Assembly: GCA_022316685.1 (NCBI GenBank)
Contig: JAKJHU010000154.1
Coordinates: 248,001-312,000, forward strand
Source: Progne subis subis
Taxonomy: Eukaryota > Chordata > Aves > Passeriformes > Hirundinidae
Direction: 5' to 3'
Length of the DNA stretch: 64,000 bases
In this document: in pieces, positions 35,096 through 47,559 of the stretch
Position numbering within the stretch: position 1 is the stretch's first letter
Layout of the letters: every line of letters begins with the position of its first letter
Made by a program: the position numbers and the translations under genes
The notes under the pieces: generated by a model
The model's input: only the letters and a program-made list of their open reading frames with translations
Databases searched by the model: none
What the model was told of the DNA's origin: nothing

Positions 35096-38000
35096 CCATT
35101 GCCAGACCAGCCCTGGATGGGGTCAGGGCACTCCCCAGCAGTTGGGATGACATTTAGAGTCCATTGCTCTCCACAGTTTGTTTGGAATCGCGCTCACAGG
35201 GGGAATAGTTTGGATTCTTTTTTCCCAACAATCAAATTTCTCATCCCTAATTTTGCCATTCAGTTCTTACTCACACGGGATCCTCGTGTCCATGGCTTTG
35301 CTCAGAGAGAATCCCCCAAAGGAAAACTGTGGAGAACTGCAGCCAATTCTGTTCTGAAATCGCTTTGTGATTGAGTAGAACTGTGTTAGATCCACGGTTG
35401 TTTTCATAACGATTTCAAAAATCAAGATATTGTTCATTGCTTCAGCTTCTCATTAGTAGGAGCATAATTTCCCAGAGTGTCTTTCCCAAATTTGCAAGGA
35501 TTTCTATGACAGACCCCATCTTACAAAAGAAAGAAGGCATTTACATCCTGGGCCTCGATTTTGGCCTTTTTCTGAAAATTTTCAAGACATATGATCCTAA
35601 AAACTTTATTAAAAAATGAATTTAAATTCTAAAACCCTAAAAGAAATTTCAACCTGTTGCTTGGTTTGTGCTGAAAGGGCTGGACTGTTTTTTACAGCTT
35701 TGCTGTAAATATTTGTTAAAAATAGCATAAAAATAACATCACTTGATGCATTTGAGCTGACTCTGGTTCCTTACATGTAATTAAAGCAGAGCTGTTTGAT
35801 GTTCTCTGGGGCTGAGGGAGTGGCAGACAGAGAAACATCAATTTTCTTGCCTGTCCCGTTTCCAAATATTCTACAAATAAAACTGGTTGGTTGTTTTTCA
35901 GCCCTTTTGTGCCCTCAGGGCATTTTGCAGCAGCATTAACACCTCGGGATAAAAATAAAAAAAAAAAAAAAGGGAAGTTCATTCTTTTTCCTAATTTAAT
36001 TCTCTAAAGCTTCATAATTTGTCTAATTTCTGGGCTTTTGGCATGGAAAGCTCTCTGGCTCTGTCGCCGGTGCCACTCGTGGCTCAGCGTTTGGAGCTCC
36101 TTGTTTTCTCAGCAATGGAAGGAAAATCTTCCTGGAGGTTTTCCATCAAACCCATTTGGTGATGAAGGAGGGAACATCTTTTCCAATGCTTTAAAGCAGG
36201 AGCCATAAATTCTGGACTGAACTCCCAATGCCCTTATTAACAGAGAAGGAATTTTTTCAGCATCCCCCTGACCTGGGGAGGGAAAAGGGCTGTACTGGGA
36301 AGGGGAATGTTCTGAGTGGGGAGCTGGACATGATTTAGAGGAGTTTTTGCTCCTTGATGCCAAATATCTTCATCCAGGGGCATAATCCCTGCTCCTGTCA
36401 CTCTCTGGGGCTGAAGGAAGGGAGTTTAGAAACTTTGGCTTCCACCAGGATGGTTAACTCTGGAATGAATTCCATAAAATCTACTCCAGGGGGAAAATGA
36501 TGGCAGTTTTCAAAGCTCCCTATGAGTGTCCATCGTGCAAACGCTGCTGTTTGTCCCAGTCTTCCATTACTTTAAGAAAGAAGCCTGGAATTAATCAAAT
36601 GCAAATCAAAGGGGGAGGAAAAACAGGTCCCAACCAATCATTGTCATAAAAATATCCCCCAAAAATCAGTGTGCTCATAAAAGTGTCCAATCTCAGTGCT
36701 GTGCAGAACCAATAAAATCAGTATAAACAGAATATAACCTTGAGAGGAAATAAATCCATTCCAACATCATGAAGGAGAAATAATCCCTCGGGCTTTGTGC
36801 CAGGCAATGCAAAGTTGGCTTCTAATTGCCTGGAGAGAATAAAAGAGCCAAATGTCCAAATCCAGCTGCTCCTGCAAGCCCAGCATGCTCCTGCTGACAG
36901 CCAGGGGCTGCCATCCCATTTATCAGGGAGTTACTCACTAACGGCCGAGGTTGTCACATGTCTGGCTTTTATATCTGAGGAAATCAGGAGAAAAAGGCAT
37001 TTTGGGATCAAGGGCTTTTCCCTTTTCCGGCAGATTCGCCCCCTGGAATTCCGAGGGACACTTTCTGCTAGGCCAGGTTGCTCAGATAAAGTTTTATCTG
37101 TAATCAAACACTTCTTGCAGGGGATTGTTGGGTTCTTAGAGATGCTCCAGGCGTCTCTGAGTGACTCTGGGATCAGGTATTCTTGTGGTAAGGTCTCAAA
37201 GCCATTGTGTCGCCTGCTTAGGAAAGAAACCCTCCGCTGCAAGGAAATTTAACTTCTGAAGATTACCTCAGCACTTAGTTTTTCTATAAATACAAATCTC
37301 AGTGGCCCACTTTGCCCATCTACCCTGAGCAGTGTAATTCCCATGAATTTGAAATATATTAATAAAGCATGAAATAGAAATTTTTCTTCCCCTCAAGGTG
37401 CTCAGAGTCGGGGTTTTCTGCTTTTTTCCCCCTCAAATATGGGGAATTAACACCGAGGAAAGGGTGAGGTTTAAAGCAGAGAGTGACAGAGTTTTATTTT
37501 CAAGTATTATTAGAGCATAAATACATTTAGATGGGTGAATATATTTTGTTATTCAGCTGAATCTGAGATAGGGGAATTACCAGGGAAAGACAAGTTAGGA
37601 AGAGTTGGACTGGGGCAGTGAGACTGAAAATAGCTGGAAAGCAGCAGAGAACTCCCGGTATTGATTTTGGGATCATTTGAATTTCATCTCCGTAATGGGA
37701 TAGATGATGTGAATGGGAAGGACAGGAGAAAGGGATCCAGAGGATGAGAATATTTAAATGCAGAGCAAGAACATCCTAAGGAGCAATTGAATCTTAATAT
37801 CTGGCATTGCTTTTTGTTTGAGAGCCGACTCTGCTCCTCACCTAAGAGCAACTCCTACTGAAATTCAAATCCTTGGAACCCATTTCTGCTCCTGCCCAGC
37901 TTTGCCAGAGCTGAGGAGGAAGTGGAGGGCAGCGAGGAGCTTAGATTAAATAAAATAAGGAGCAAGGATGATTAAATGAAACAAGTCTGCACATTTCCAA

Positions 38001-38648
38001 GGAGGTGATTTTTCTGTTCTGGCCTGGGGGGATGAACTGCATGAATCCCTGACTGCAGGACACAGGAACCCTTGGAACCAACCCCTCCCTGAAAGCAGGG
38101 GTTGTGTCCGGGTGTATTTCGCTGCCTATTCCCATTATCTCCCTGACGCTTCCCAGTTTCCTGGCCGAGGCTTTGTTTTTGCTATTTTTGTCCCTTTTGC
38201 CCATACCGAGGTGCTCCTTTACCCTCAGCCACGAGCCCCACACGCCCCAGCATCCCTGGTTCCCTCCGAGGCCACCATCCCAGCTGACACAGCTCATATT
38301 CCCATTCCACCAGCCCCAGGTGACACAGCTACGGAGAGCCAGGGTCTTAGGAGCTCCTCAGGTGAGTCAGGGTTCCAACAGGTCACCTCTGGGCTTGGCT
38401 GGCAGCCCCAGAAAGGCTTGAAAATATCAGCGAGAGTGGTTTCCCCAGAGAAAAACAAAACCCCTTCTTGATGCCCTTTCTAAGTACAGTGAGCAAGAGG
38501 TTTGCTCACATGTTCCCTCAGGTCAAGCATTCAAACCGTTGTTTATCGTTGCCATTTGGGACAGCTCAAATAACGATAAGCAGAGCTCTGGTTTCTTCAG
38601 AGGTCATATAGCAAAGGTTTATTGAAGGACAAGCTCTTTTAAAAAAAT
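35096..38648. other. Unique non-coding sequence
   Basis: A 151-codon plus-strand frame at 36797-37252 has no recognised domain. An octamer-type ATGCAAATC occurs near 36599. Poly-A lies near 35956-35971. No dispersed repeat is recognised. Confidence 0.5.
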
Positions 38649-38827
38649 AATTGGACAGTTTGTTCTTAAAAGGCTTTTGTAGAGAGAGAGAGAGGTCTCC
38701 ATTTTTACTTGGCTAGCTAGAAATGCTGCAGAACTCACGGTTTGTGAGACTGCGATATAGATAAGAATTAATAAACATCTGAGTCCGAACAAGAAACGCC
38801 ATCCCACGCATTTAATCCCAGTCCTGG
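38649..38827 (+). mobile_element. ERV LTR fragment, family 2, copy 2
   Basis: Aligns with 8536-8706 throughout: AATTGGACA, TTCTTAAAAG, GCAGAACTCAC, TGTGAGACTG, AGATAAGAATTAATAAACA and GCATTTAATCCC. It differs in length by a few bases and carries a short (GA)n run at 38681-38693. The AATAAA signal is kept. Confidence 0.7.
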
Positions 38828-38907
38828 TAAAAATGAGATAAAACGCAACAGTGAGGTGCATTCCTACACCCGGGTTCTGGTATCCTAACAGGATTATTGG
38901 GCATTGC

Positions 38908-39199
38908 TGTTGACCTTGTTTCAGAGAGATGAGACGCACACTTTCATGCAGCAAAAAAGTTGTTTATTGTTGTATACATCCCTTTATACAGAATTTTATA
39001 ACCCCTCCCATGTCTATCCATTATTGGTCGGTGACAAGCTGTCACACCGTGGTAACTGCTCAGCCTTGGACGAGGTGTCTACGTGCAGGAAAGGGTTGTT
39101 TGTGAGAGATTGCTTTCATTCATTGCCGAGACAGTTGGGATTGTTGAAACAGGTGCAAGGAAACAGTCTTAATCTGTGGAAATCTTTCACTGGGAAACA
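38908..39199 (-). mobile_element. ERV LTR, family 4
   Basis: On the minus strand it starts TGTTTCCCAGTGAAAG and ends CAAGGTCAACA, the TG...CA ends expected of an LTR. TATAAAA (about 38994-39000) and TATAAAG (about 38981-38987) are followed by AATAAA (38963-38968). A CR1 copy begins at its high-coordinate edge. No target-site duplication was identified by eye. Confidence 0.6.
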
Positions 39200-39682
39200 T
39201 GTTTAGGAAGGACGTTGAGATGCTTGAGCGTGTCCAGAGGAGGGAAGGAGGCTGGTGAGGGGCTTGGAGCACAAGCCGTATGAAGAACGACTGAGGGAGC
39301 TGGGGTTGTTCAGCCTGGAGAAAAGGAGACTCAGAGCTGACCCCATCACTCTCCACAACTCCTGAAGGGTGGCTGTGCTCAGCTGGGGGTTGGTCTCTTT
39401 CTCCAGGCAATAACAGACAGAGCAAGAGGACACAGCCTCAAGGGACAAGGGAGATATAGGCTGGATATTAGGAAAAAGTTTTTTACCGAAAGAGTGATAA
39501 AGTACAGGAATGGCTTGCCCGGGGAGGTGGTGGAGTCACCATCCCTGGATGTGTTTAAAAAAAGACTGGATGTGGCACGTGGTGTCATGGTCTAGTTGAC
39601 GTATTAGAGATGGGTTGGACTCAACGATCTTGAAGGTCTCTTCCAACCTAAAAATTCTATGATTCTGTGATCCTGTGATGTT
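39200..39682 (+). mobile_element. CR1 LINE 3' end, longest copy in the window
   Basis: Starts GTTTAGGAAGGACGTTGAG and continues through GCGTGTCCAGAGGAGGG, TTGTTCAGCCTGGAGAAAAG, the block encoding relics of a R[YF]RLDIRKKFF...RNGLPGEVV-type C-terminus of CR1 ORF2, TTGGACTCAACGATCTTG, AGGTCTCTTCCAACC and the tail ATTCTATGATTCTGTGATCC. The 5' end is cut at the LTR at 38908-39199. Stops interrupt the frame, so it is dead. This tail is the classical CR1 type, unlike most shorter copies nearby. Confidence 0.95.
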
Positions 39683-40835
39683 TTTTACCACTGCAGACTC
39701 CTGTTTTCATGAAGAGATGTTGGCTTTCTCTCAGTTATGTCGGACTAAATTGGGATTTGGACTGTAAGGCCATCCAGGCCTGCTGTCAGCCACCACACCT
39801 GGGGAGATGGAGATTTGATGGATTGCCAGCTAAGGTGCAAAATCACCTGCCTGGCTGTGGATTTTGTCCTGGTGCAGCTCCCAAGGTGAGCAGGAGGTGC
39901 CCCGGGCTTTTCATCCCCTGTGTGGACCTGCAGGTCTGAGATTCCCCAGAGATTTGTCTTAATTAGTGCTGGGTTAAAGAGCTTTTCCTCATTCCAGCAG
40001 TGCTTTTTGTCTTACTACATTACAACCTGATGATTACCTGGCCAATTAAAGGCTGTTGCAGGTTTTTGTGGGAGTTCCCAGCAGCTCCCACCGCTAGCTT
40101 TGCTCTGATTTAAGCCCCGTGCTGCAGGTGACACAAACATTTAACAGCAGGGCTAAAGGGACAGTGCAAAGGTGAGCAGGAGGGGAGATGCTCTGGAAGA
40201 ATTGGAGTAGGAGGTCAGGGAGGAGGCCAAAGGGTTGGAGCTCTCAATTTAAAATACTCTTTTCAGACTTTAAAAGCCTAATGGAGGTGAAGTTGCCTGC
40301 CAGGGTCACCGAAGGGTGTTTATTGCTAATTAAACACCAAACTGTGCAGGGAAATTTGGGGTTGGATGTACCTGAAACTCATTTTTTTTTTCTTTTTCAG
40401 CATTGTGCATAGAATTCCCCCAGTGTGATCTGCTGGAGCTGAGTCTCTGTTTATGTTTCCAGTCTCTTTTTATGTTTCCAGTGGCGAGAGGAGACATTTT
40501 TCCCTTTGAAGGCAGCACCACGTTGCCCTGCTTGTTTACAGATCCATGAAAACCAGAGGGGATCACTGAGACCTGGAGAGGCGTTTCAGGAATCAAATGT
40601 TCATATATCAGGAATAACTCGCTGCTGGAAAAATATCTGGAATTTGGAAAGCTTCGACTTTTCAAGCCTTTGAATTTTTCCACCTGTACCTTCACTGTCT
40701 TTTCGTTCAGCTGGACCTGGAGTTAACTTTTGTCTTCAGTAAATTATTCCCAAAAATACAGTTTTAGGGGCAGGAAAACGTTCATCACCTGCAGGAATGT
40801 TCACTAAAGGCTCTCAAACCAAACTGAATGGCGCT
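39683..40835. other. Unique non-coding sequence
   Basis: No gene or repeat family recognised. Confidence 0.5.
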
Positions 40836-40905
40836 GTCCAGTCAGGGTTGGACTTGGTGACCTTGGATGTCTTTTCCAACCTCAACAATTCCAGGATTCT
40901 ATGAA
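40836..40905 (+). mobile_element. CR1 LINE 3' terminus, very short
   Basis: GTCAGGGTTGGACTTGGTGA, CCTTGGATGTCTTTTCCAACC, ATTCCAGGATTCTATG. Only the last roughly 70 bp of the element inserted. Confidence 0.88.
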
Positions 40906-41953
40906 CTGGCTTTCGGTGGTTGGAATATCTGTTTTTAAAATCAGGGAACAAATGGAAAGGGAGCCTAGGAATTTCCAGAAGAAACCGTGATAGAACAGGA
41001 AAACCAGTATCATTTTCCCCTCACATTTCCCATTCTGATTTTGTTTTCCAAACAAGAGATTTTGTTCGCAAAGAAAATTTTTCAGAACATTAAAAAAAAA
41101 TTTCCTTATTTTTCAGAGTTTGTCCATTCATTAACAGTTCTGTTTTTGTTGTGTGTGTTTCTCACTGACACTGGAAACCCTTTGGGGTGATCTGATCTCG
41201 TGGTGCACCCACTGCCTGCTGCAGTTTGGCTTCCAGTCCCTCACCAAACTCTTTAGACCTCCTCAGAAACAAGATTTAAAAGGAATTATTCAAGCAACAA
41301 GTCCAAGAATATCAAAAATCAATTACACAGTCAGGAAAAGCCAAAATTGGGAAGTTTTGGTGATGATGTCGCAGGCTTAAAATATCCACAGCTTTTAGTG
41401 TTTAGAATTCTTCTTTTAGGGACCATCAAACCTCATCTGGGAAAATGAAATAGATCTTGATAAGCACTTAAAAATGAGATAAATTAATCATATAAATCTG
41501 TAGAGTAATAGTGGAGTTTAGGATTTGATTTGAGTCCTTTTCTGAGGGATATTGGTGGTTAAACAACAGCAAAGAAGCTTTTTAAGAGCTCATTTCAGGC
41601 TCCCAGTGCAGCGAGGCCACTGGGGCGCTCCCGCTCCCATTCTGCCACTCTGGAGCTGTCGGCCTCATTAGGATTTAAATCCCAAGAATTTGGGCTTAAA
41701 TAAGCTTTATTTCTGATGAATGTAATGCCATGATTTTATGTCTTTTTTAGAGTCTTTAGCTTAAAGCAGGCGAGCTTATGATAAATACTGCAGCTGCGGG
41801 GGAAGTTGATTAAATTAGTGCTGGAAACGGACAGAGGGGAGCAGGAGGGAAAGTGCCCAGATGAGCAAATTCAGGGTTTTGCAGCTCTGCTCCCACTCTC
41901 TGCTCATGGATTCAGTCTGTTCTTGAAAAAAAATTAGAAATATTCAAAAACTT
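40906..41953. other. Unique non-coding sequence
   Basis: About 41640-41830 (GGCCTCATTAGGATTTAAATC, GATGAATGTAATGCC, AGTTGATTAAATTAG) has the look of a conserved element. No gene seen. Confidence 0.4.
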
Positions 41954-41998
41954 CTTTTTTTTTTTTTTTTCTCTTTTTTTTTTTTTTCTTTTTTTTTG
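41954..41998. repeat. Poly-T tract
   Basis: T runs with single C interruptions over about 45 bp. Confidence 0.9.
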
Positions 41999-43015
41999 AA
42001 CTGAGGATTAGCGGGGAGAAAGAAAAAGGAGTTTTTCACTGCTGGAAGAAGTGAGTGCTCTGTGAACAATTCCCCATCTCTTCTAATAAAATAAATTTTT
42101 TATGTTAATTAGAGGGTGAAAGGAAGGTGGAGGAGAAAAATTAAACTCAAAATTCCTCCCCACGTCCCCCCCAAAGAATAAAAAATAAAATGAAAACCCC
42201 CAAACCCAAATGCCTTTAAGACCCTTGCTTAATAAGATTATTCAAAACTCATTTTAGCAGTGGGTGAGATGAAATGATGATCAATTACTTTGCTTTAAAC
42301 ACTTCAACCTTGCCCAAAATGAGGTTTGGAGGTTCAGAATTAATTTGGTTGCCCATCTGCTTCCCAATCCCCAGGTTTCCTGAGAGGGATGAGAACAGGA
42401 AAAACCTGCTTGGAGCCAACCTCCTCTTCAAAATTAGAAAGTTTTTTGGGTTTGTTTTTTTTTTTTTTTTCCCGCAAAATGTCTGATTTGTGGGCACATT
42501 TCAGGAGTGAAAGATGACCTTGAGGGAGGGCAGGATGCAGAACTCTCTGCCCTAAGAATTCGAACTCGGAAACTCCGCTAAATGTGTCACCTGGAGGGAT
42601 AGGAAATTATCATCCAAGAAGATTTACAATAAACAAGTGCCCGGCAATTAAATGTTATGGTTGCGAATGATTCCATTTATTGGCTTTAACTAACTGGGTG
42701 AGGGTTTTGGGGAAGAGGGCAGATGTTAGATCATCATCTAATTATTTGTATCTGAGACACTCTGGGACAAATTCTGTTCTCCTCCATTAAATAAATCCAG
42801 AAAAGCTCTCTAAATATAGCAGATCCAATCAGTCTGGGGAACTGGAACCAGCCCTGGCGTTTCCCTGTCCCTGTGCTGAATGGGGACCTGGGATGGTCTT
42901 TCCCGGGAGAAAAGGGTTCTGCCTTTCAATTATCCCTCTGCGATGCAGCTCCACAAGCCAGGCCTTGTGCCTACACCCTGAAATACCTGGGTTTGGCGTC
43001 AGCTGCTCCCCAGGA
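41999..43015. other. Unique non-coding sequence
   Basis: A poly-T run lies near 42454-42470. The right end enters a 223-codon minus-strand frame (42829-43500) created by the following 10-bp repeat. Confidence 0.5.
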
Positions 43016-43152
43016 CTGAAAAAATCTGAATTTAACTGAATTAAACTGAAATAAACTGAATTTAACTGAAATAAAGTGCAATAAACTGAAACAGATGGAA
43101 ATAAACTGAATTTAACTGAAATAAACAGAAATAAACTGAAATAAACGTAAAT
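43016..43152. repeat. 10-bp tandem repeat (TGAAATAAAC), about 13 units
   Basis: Units vary between TGAATTTAAC, TGAATTAAAC, TGAAATAAAC and TGCAATAAAC. On the minus strand it gives a Phe/Ser/Leu-rich periodic frame that is not a gene. Confidence 0.9.
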
Positions 43153-43534
43153 AACTCCATCATCCTGTGAGTATCTATGGGACAGGGACTGCTGATCACA
43201 GAAAGAGCTTTGTTCTCTCTGCTGGACCAATACTGACACGAATTTCAGCTTCCACAGGCTTCCTTTGGATCTTAAGCCAGTCTTAAATCTAATTTCAATT
43301 GAGTGAGTCAGGTTTAGAATAAGTGAGGGTTTGTCCTTGTACGGATTTGCAAGAGTTGTGGGAATAAATGAGAGAAGGGAATATTTTGAGGGGACACCTG
43401 GGAGATGTGAGGGGAATCCTGACAGGGAAAGGCTCTTCCCAAAATTCAAAATTCTTGTCCTACAGGTGGACGAGAGGAATCTCTGGGTGGGTGGTTCCAA
43501 ACGAAAAAATTCATCAGATGCTCTTCAGCCCAAA
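43153..43534. other. Unique non-coding sequence
   Basis: No feature recognised between two simple repeats. Confidence 0.5.
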
Positions 43535-43580
43535 CACATACACACACACAAATTATATATATATATATATATAAATATAT
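43535..43580. repeat. Compound (CA)n-(AT)n microsatellite
   Basis: CACACACACA runs into about ten AT dinucleotides. Confidence 0.92.
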
Positions 43581-43854
43581 AATCAATAATATTAATTTTA
43601 ATATAAATTATTTTAAAATTAATATTTAAATATAAAATTTAATGTGTGCTGGGAAAGGTTTTTCCTGTGGAATTCTCAATCTCTTCCTTCCCTAGTCCAT
43701 GCTAAAGGCAGGAGAAGATGTCACCTGTGGGGTTCAGGGGCCAGGTCAGGGATCTAAATTGGGTGGGGAGTGTAAAACACCTGAGAAACCCCAAAGTGCT
43801 CATGGCAGCGGCTCAGAAATTCCCAAGGTTTGCACAGTTCCAAGGCAGTTTCAT

Positions 43855-44230
43855 TAAATAAATAAGTAAATACATAAAATAAAATAAAATAAATGTAACT
43901 ACATAAATAAAAAAAATCTATAAAATAAGTATGTTATATCTTACATATATTACATTACATTGCATTATATTTTATTATGTGATACTATATTATATAACAT
44001 TGCATTATATTATATTATATTATATTATATTATATTATATTATATTATATTATATTATATTATATTATATTATATTTATTATATTTATTATATTTATTAT
44101 ATTTATTATATATTTATATGTTGTGTTATACTATTATATATGAATATATAATGAATCTATTTATAAAGATATAGAATATATAGTAAATAAATAAATGAAT
44201 AAAGGAATAAATGAATAAATATATAAAGGG
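43855..44230. repeat. AT-rich block with (TATAT)n pentanucleotide core
   Basis: TAAATAAATAA-type words lead into about 14 perfect 5-bp TATAT units (about 44003-44072). A 9-bp TATATTTAT derivative follows (about 44073-44111), then degenerate AT sequence. Frames of repeated Ile-Leu-Tyr-Tyr are artefacts. Confidence 0.92.
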
Positions 44231-44382
44231 CTGGATGAGACTGTGGAGTAGATCCTCTCAAGAGACCTCAAATTCCACATGGAAAAGAAAAAAGGGGAGA
44301 AACAGAGAGGGGAAAAGAGAACGTGAAGGGAAAAAGAAAAGGAAATTCTTTCACATAAAGCTCATGGCAGTGGGAGGACTTC

Positions 44383-44580
44383 TGGAGTCAGATACTTATT
44401 TATGTATCTGGAGTTAGACATTTATTTATACATCTGGAGTTAGACATTTATTTATACTTCTGGAGTTAGATATTTATTTATATTCCTGGAGTTAGATATT
44501 TATTTATACTTCTGGAGTTAAATATTTATTTATATTTCTGGAGTAATTTCTTTGTATCCCCGGAGTCAGATATTTATTTA
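44383..44580. repeat. 26-bp minisatellite, about 7.5 units
   Basis: Each unit starts GGAGTTAGA, followed by ATTTATTTATA and a variable 3-5 base end before CT. The sixth interval is shortened to about 22 bp. It follows the AT-rich block by 150 bp and may have grown from the same A/T-rich material. Confidence 0.92.
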
Positions 44581-44902
44581 AAAGCCTAAAGACATCAGAA
44601 TCAGTTCTGGAATGATTTACATCCTCGGCCCCCTAATGAAAACGAATGCCTCGTGCTGGCTGTAGATGTGCATGCAGCACTCCATACATCAAACTGCACC
44701 CGGAGCAGCCGTGGCAGGGAGGAAAACATCGGAATTATTGCCCAGACGATGGGCTCTGTGTGCCTGGGTCTGCAGCACGGATGGAAACCCATCAATCCCG
44801 GGCTGTGCTCGGGGTTTTGACGTGAGCAGCTCCCAGGTAGCTCTGGCTGAGCTCAGCCTCCCTTTGGCAGCAAGAGCAGGGCACGGGTGGATTTATTCCT
44901 GA

Positions 44903-44974
44903 GCTTATCAATATTTACTGAGTCTCGCTTATCAATATTTACTGAGTCATGCTTATCAATATTTACCGAGTCAT
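44903..44974. repeat. 24-bp tandem repeat, 3 units
   Basis: Three units starting GCTTATCAATATTTAC and ending GAGTC[T/A][C/T], with only 3 substitutions. As a multiple of three it gives an 8-residue period in both directions, but the frames are short and lack context. Confidence 0.92.
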
Positions 44975-44977
44975 GCA

Positions 44978-45178
44978 TCTCAGAGGGCCGGATGTGCAGT
45001 CTGGTGCCTTCTCCAGCCAGGCTGTTACACACAGCTGCTGGTTGTAATTTCAATTTTATTAACAGAGAAGCTCCCCCAGCCGGCCCTTGAGCAGGGTGGG
45101 ACAGCCCAGCTTGAGTTTAAGTGACTTTTATAGGGGAGTGAGTCATTAAAAACTGATCTAATCACGGACAAAGACCCT
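44978..45178 (-). mobile_element. ERV LTR fragment, family 5
   Basis: On the minus strand: a TATA box (TATAAAAG, 45125-45132), then AATAAA (45055-45060), then a short U5-like segment. Its upstream part is missing at 45179, where another LTR in the same orientation begins, which suggests truncation or nesting. Confidence 0.5.
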
Positions 45179-45741
45179 GTAACCAATTAAAGTTAGACAG
45201 TGGTGTGTTTATTCACCACGGGCGGCACGGGAGTCATCTCCGAAAGGCGTGGCCGCCCCGAACAAGGCTCTTTGCTCTCCATTTATTCTCCAAGACCTTA
45301 CACACAATACATGTGAGTAACCCCGGCACCTCCCGTCCCCGCTCTGTACTAAAATGAGGCTGTCAGTCCTTCACGTGCGCAGTTCTTCTCTTGGATTGGG
45401 TCGGTGGTCTCCAGTTGGGTCAGTGGTCTCAAAGGATGAAGTCAGGAGAGTCTTCATCAGGTGTCTGTGACCCTCTGGCACTGTCCAAGGTCCCCTGCTT
45501 CGTGATTGATTGATTGATACCAAGTCCAGGTGCTGGCCAGTGTTCTTACTGGTTTCAATCTGTTCTTGTAACAGTTCTTTCTCCACTTTTTCTATAAACA
45601 AGCTCATAATATAACAGTTAGCTCTAGCTTGGGCATCTAATTATCATTAACCTACCATTTACTAATCTAACTTACATCTTGATCAATACAAATTGCTTCT
45701 AACTCTTAGCTAAAATCTTAACTCTTTCAAATCGTGTTTCA
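45179..45741 (-). mobile_element. ERV LTR, family 6
   Basis: On the minus strand it starts near TGAAACACGATTTGAAAG and ends ATTGGTTACA, TG...CA termini. Near its 3' end are AGAATAAATGG and GTGAATAAACACACC, with a CpG-rich CGGGGCGGCCACGCC block between them. That layout fits an LTR. No internal region flanks it. Confidence 0.6.
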
Positions 45742-47559
45742 GGAGAAACCTCCTCAGCTGCCCCAGCTCCAGAGGAATTGCCAGGACAGCCTGGATTTAT
45801 AACTTCTTGCACTCCTGCGTGTTTACATCCCTGCATTCCCACCGGCACTGGATGCAGGAAGAGAGAACTTGGATCAAATCACTACAAATCCAAGGATTTT
45901 TGCACATGCCGAGGGTCAGGGGAGGGCACAATTGAGCCCATTTTCAATGTGGGAGTTCAGAAATCCCCAGATTTTCTCAGGCACCCACAGCAATAATATT
46001 CAGAGTTAAATTCTACAGAGAAAACATCTTTTCCCCTCGGAAAATTGCTTATAAACAATCAAATTCTGCAACCAGGAATTGTAAAAGACTGTTTTTAATA
46101 TTGGAAAAACAGCAGGAAAAGACTAAGTTGGAGCTGCTTCCTCCTCAGCTAACTGTGATTTAAAACTTTTGTTTTAATGCCTGTTTACACTAAAATCGCA
46201 GGAGGAGAGAGAGAGAGTTTCTTAAACACAGGTTGCTATGGAATTTTTGTGTGAGGAACAAGCAAATTGAAGTGATTAAGGAGGCAGAAAATATGTGTGA
46301 GACACGGGAGCAAACAGACAACAAACCGAGGCTGGTGAAAAAGAAATAACAGAGACAGGAATAAAAATAGTCTGATCTGCACTTTGTACCAAACCCATCC
46401 TCAGCCTAACCAAAAAATCCCAGCTCTTGGAGGAAGAATGTTCTTGATGTCTGGAGCAACTTCACTGTGGCTGAGTCAGAAAAACCAAGAGCTGCCAGGA
46501 ACAGGGGAGGGAAAAGAACATTTCCAAGGGGTTTTGTTCCCAGATCAAGCAATTGAATCGCTTGGGAAGAGGTTTGCACACGGGTTGGTTTGCATCAGTC
46601 AGAAAGATAGTTTGGGGCTGGCTCTGGAGTGTTCCCATGGAGTGGGTCTGGGGTTTTATCCTCAGGAATTACTCTGAGACCCTCCAGACACAATAGGCGC
46701 TTGGGAGATTGTTGTATTTAATTAGTTTATAAATCTGTCTGCAGCAGCTGGGGATGAGCAGTTATTACCCAGCCTCGCAAGGACAGGGCGCTTTTGCCTC
46801 TGTTGCGAGACAATATTCCAGAGAAAACCAGAGATGGGAGCAATGAGGATTGAATCCCTTTCAAAGCAGGGCAGATGTTCCAGAGCCCCTTCCACGGCAC
46901 AGCCAGATGGGGATGGACATCCAGGGGCTGAATAAAGGCCTCGATGAACTTTTCAGAAGTTGTATTGATAATAATCACCTGGCCAATAATTAACAATTAT
47001 CTCCCTCAACCCCATCCCCTAACCCAGGATAAAAAAACCTGCCATAACTCCATTTATTGTTGATTTTTCCCCCACCCTCCAGCTGCAAAATTACTCATTA
47101 TGGATATTTCCAATAGAGTGGAGGCAAAGACTCTTTTTCTTGTTGTTTTTTAGCTGGGTTTGCAAACTTGAGGCTGGAATAATTTTTTTTTTTTTTTTTT
47201 TTTTCCCCAGAAATGTTTCAGCTGGGAGGACTACCCATGGGCAGGCTGGCCTCCTAAGCAGTTTTTAGTTATGTTTTTCGAGTTTGTTTATTAAACTGAA
47301 CACATAAATACAATAATTCTTGCTGCTCCTCCCAAGGAAAGCTCATCCTGTGTCTGGGAGGCCTATAAATAGAATAAAATCCTGCTCCTGCAGCTCTGAG
47401 CAGCGCAAGCAGCACATCCCACAGGTGACAACAGCTCCACAGGGATCCTTGGGAGGGCATTCCCTGATAGCCAAGGTGCCGGGGTTAATTAAGCCTTGGG
47501 GTTGATCCTGAGCTGCTGTAAATTGGCTCAGGCAGCCTGAAAGGGCTCAGCTTTACTTA
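45742..47559. other. Unique non-coding sequence
   Basis: A poly-T run lies at 47183-47204. No gene or repeat family recognised. Confidence 0.5.

Noticed and set aside
36797..37252. 151-codon plus-strand frame
   Set aside because: The surrounding DNA is not repetitive, so this was the best coding candidate, but no domain, signal peptide or family resemblance could be seen. A protein search would decide.
38102..38471. Overlapping Pro-rich plus-strand frames as an exon
   Set aside because: Two frames are open at once and neither shows a domain; this is GC-richer chance openness.
42829..43500. 223-codon minus-strand open frame
   Set aside because: Its Phe/Ser/Leu-rich middle is a translation of the 10-bp TGAAATAAAC repeat; the rest has no recognisable domain.
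44887..45090. Protein with an 8-residue repeat
   Set aside because: The 24-bp tandem repeat is a multiple of three, so both strands stay open; only three units exist and the frame continues into an LTR.
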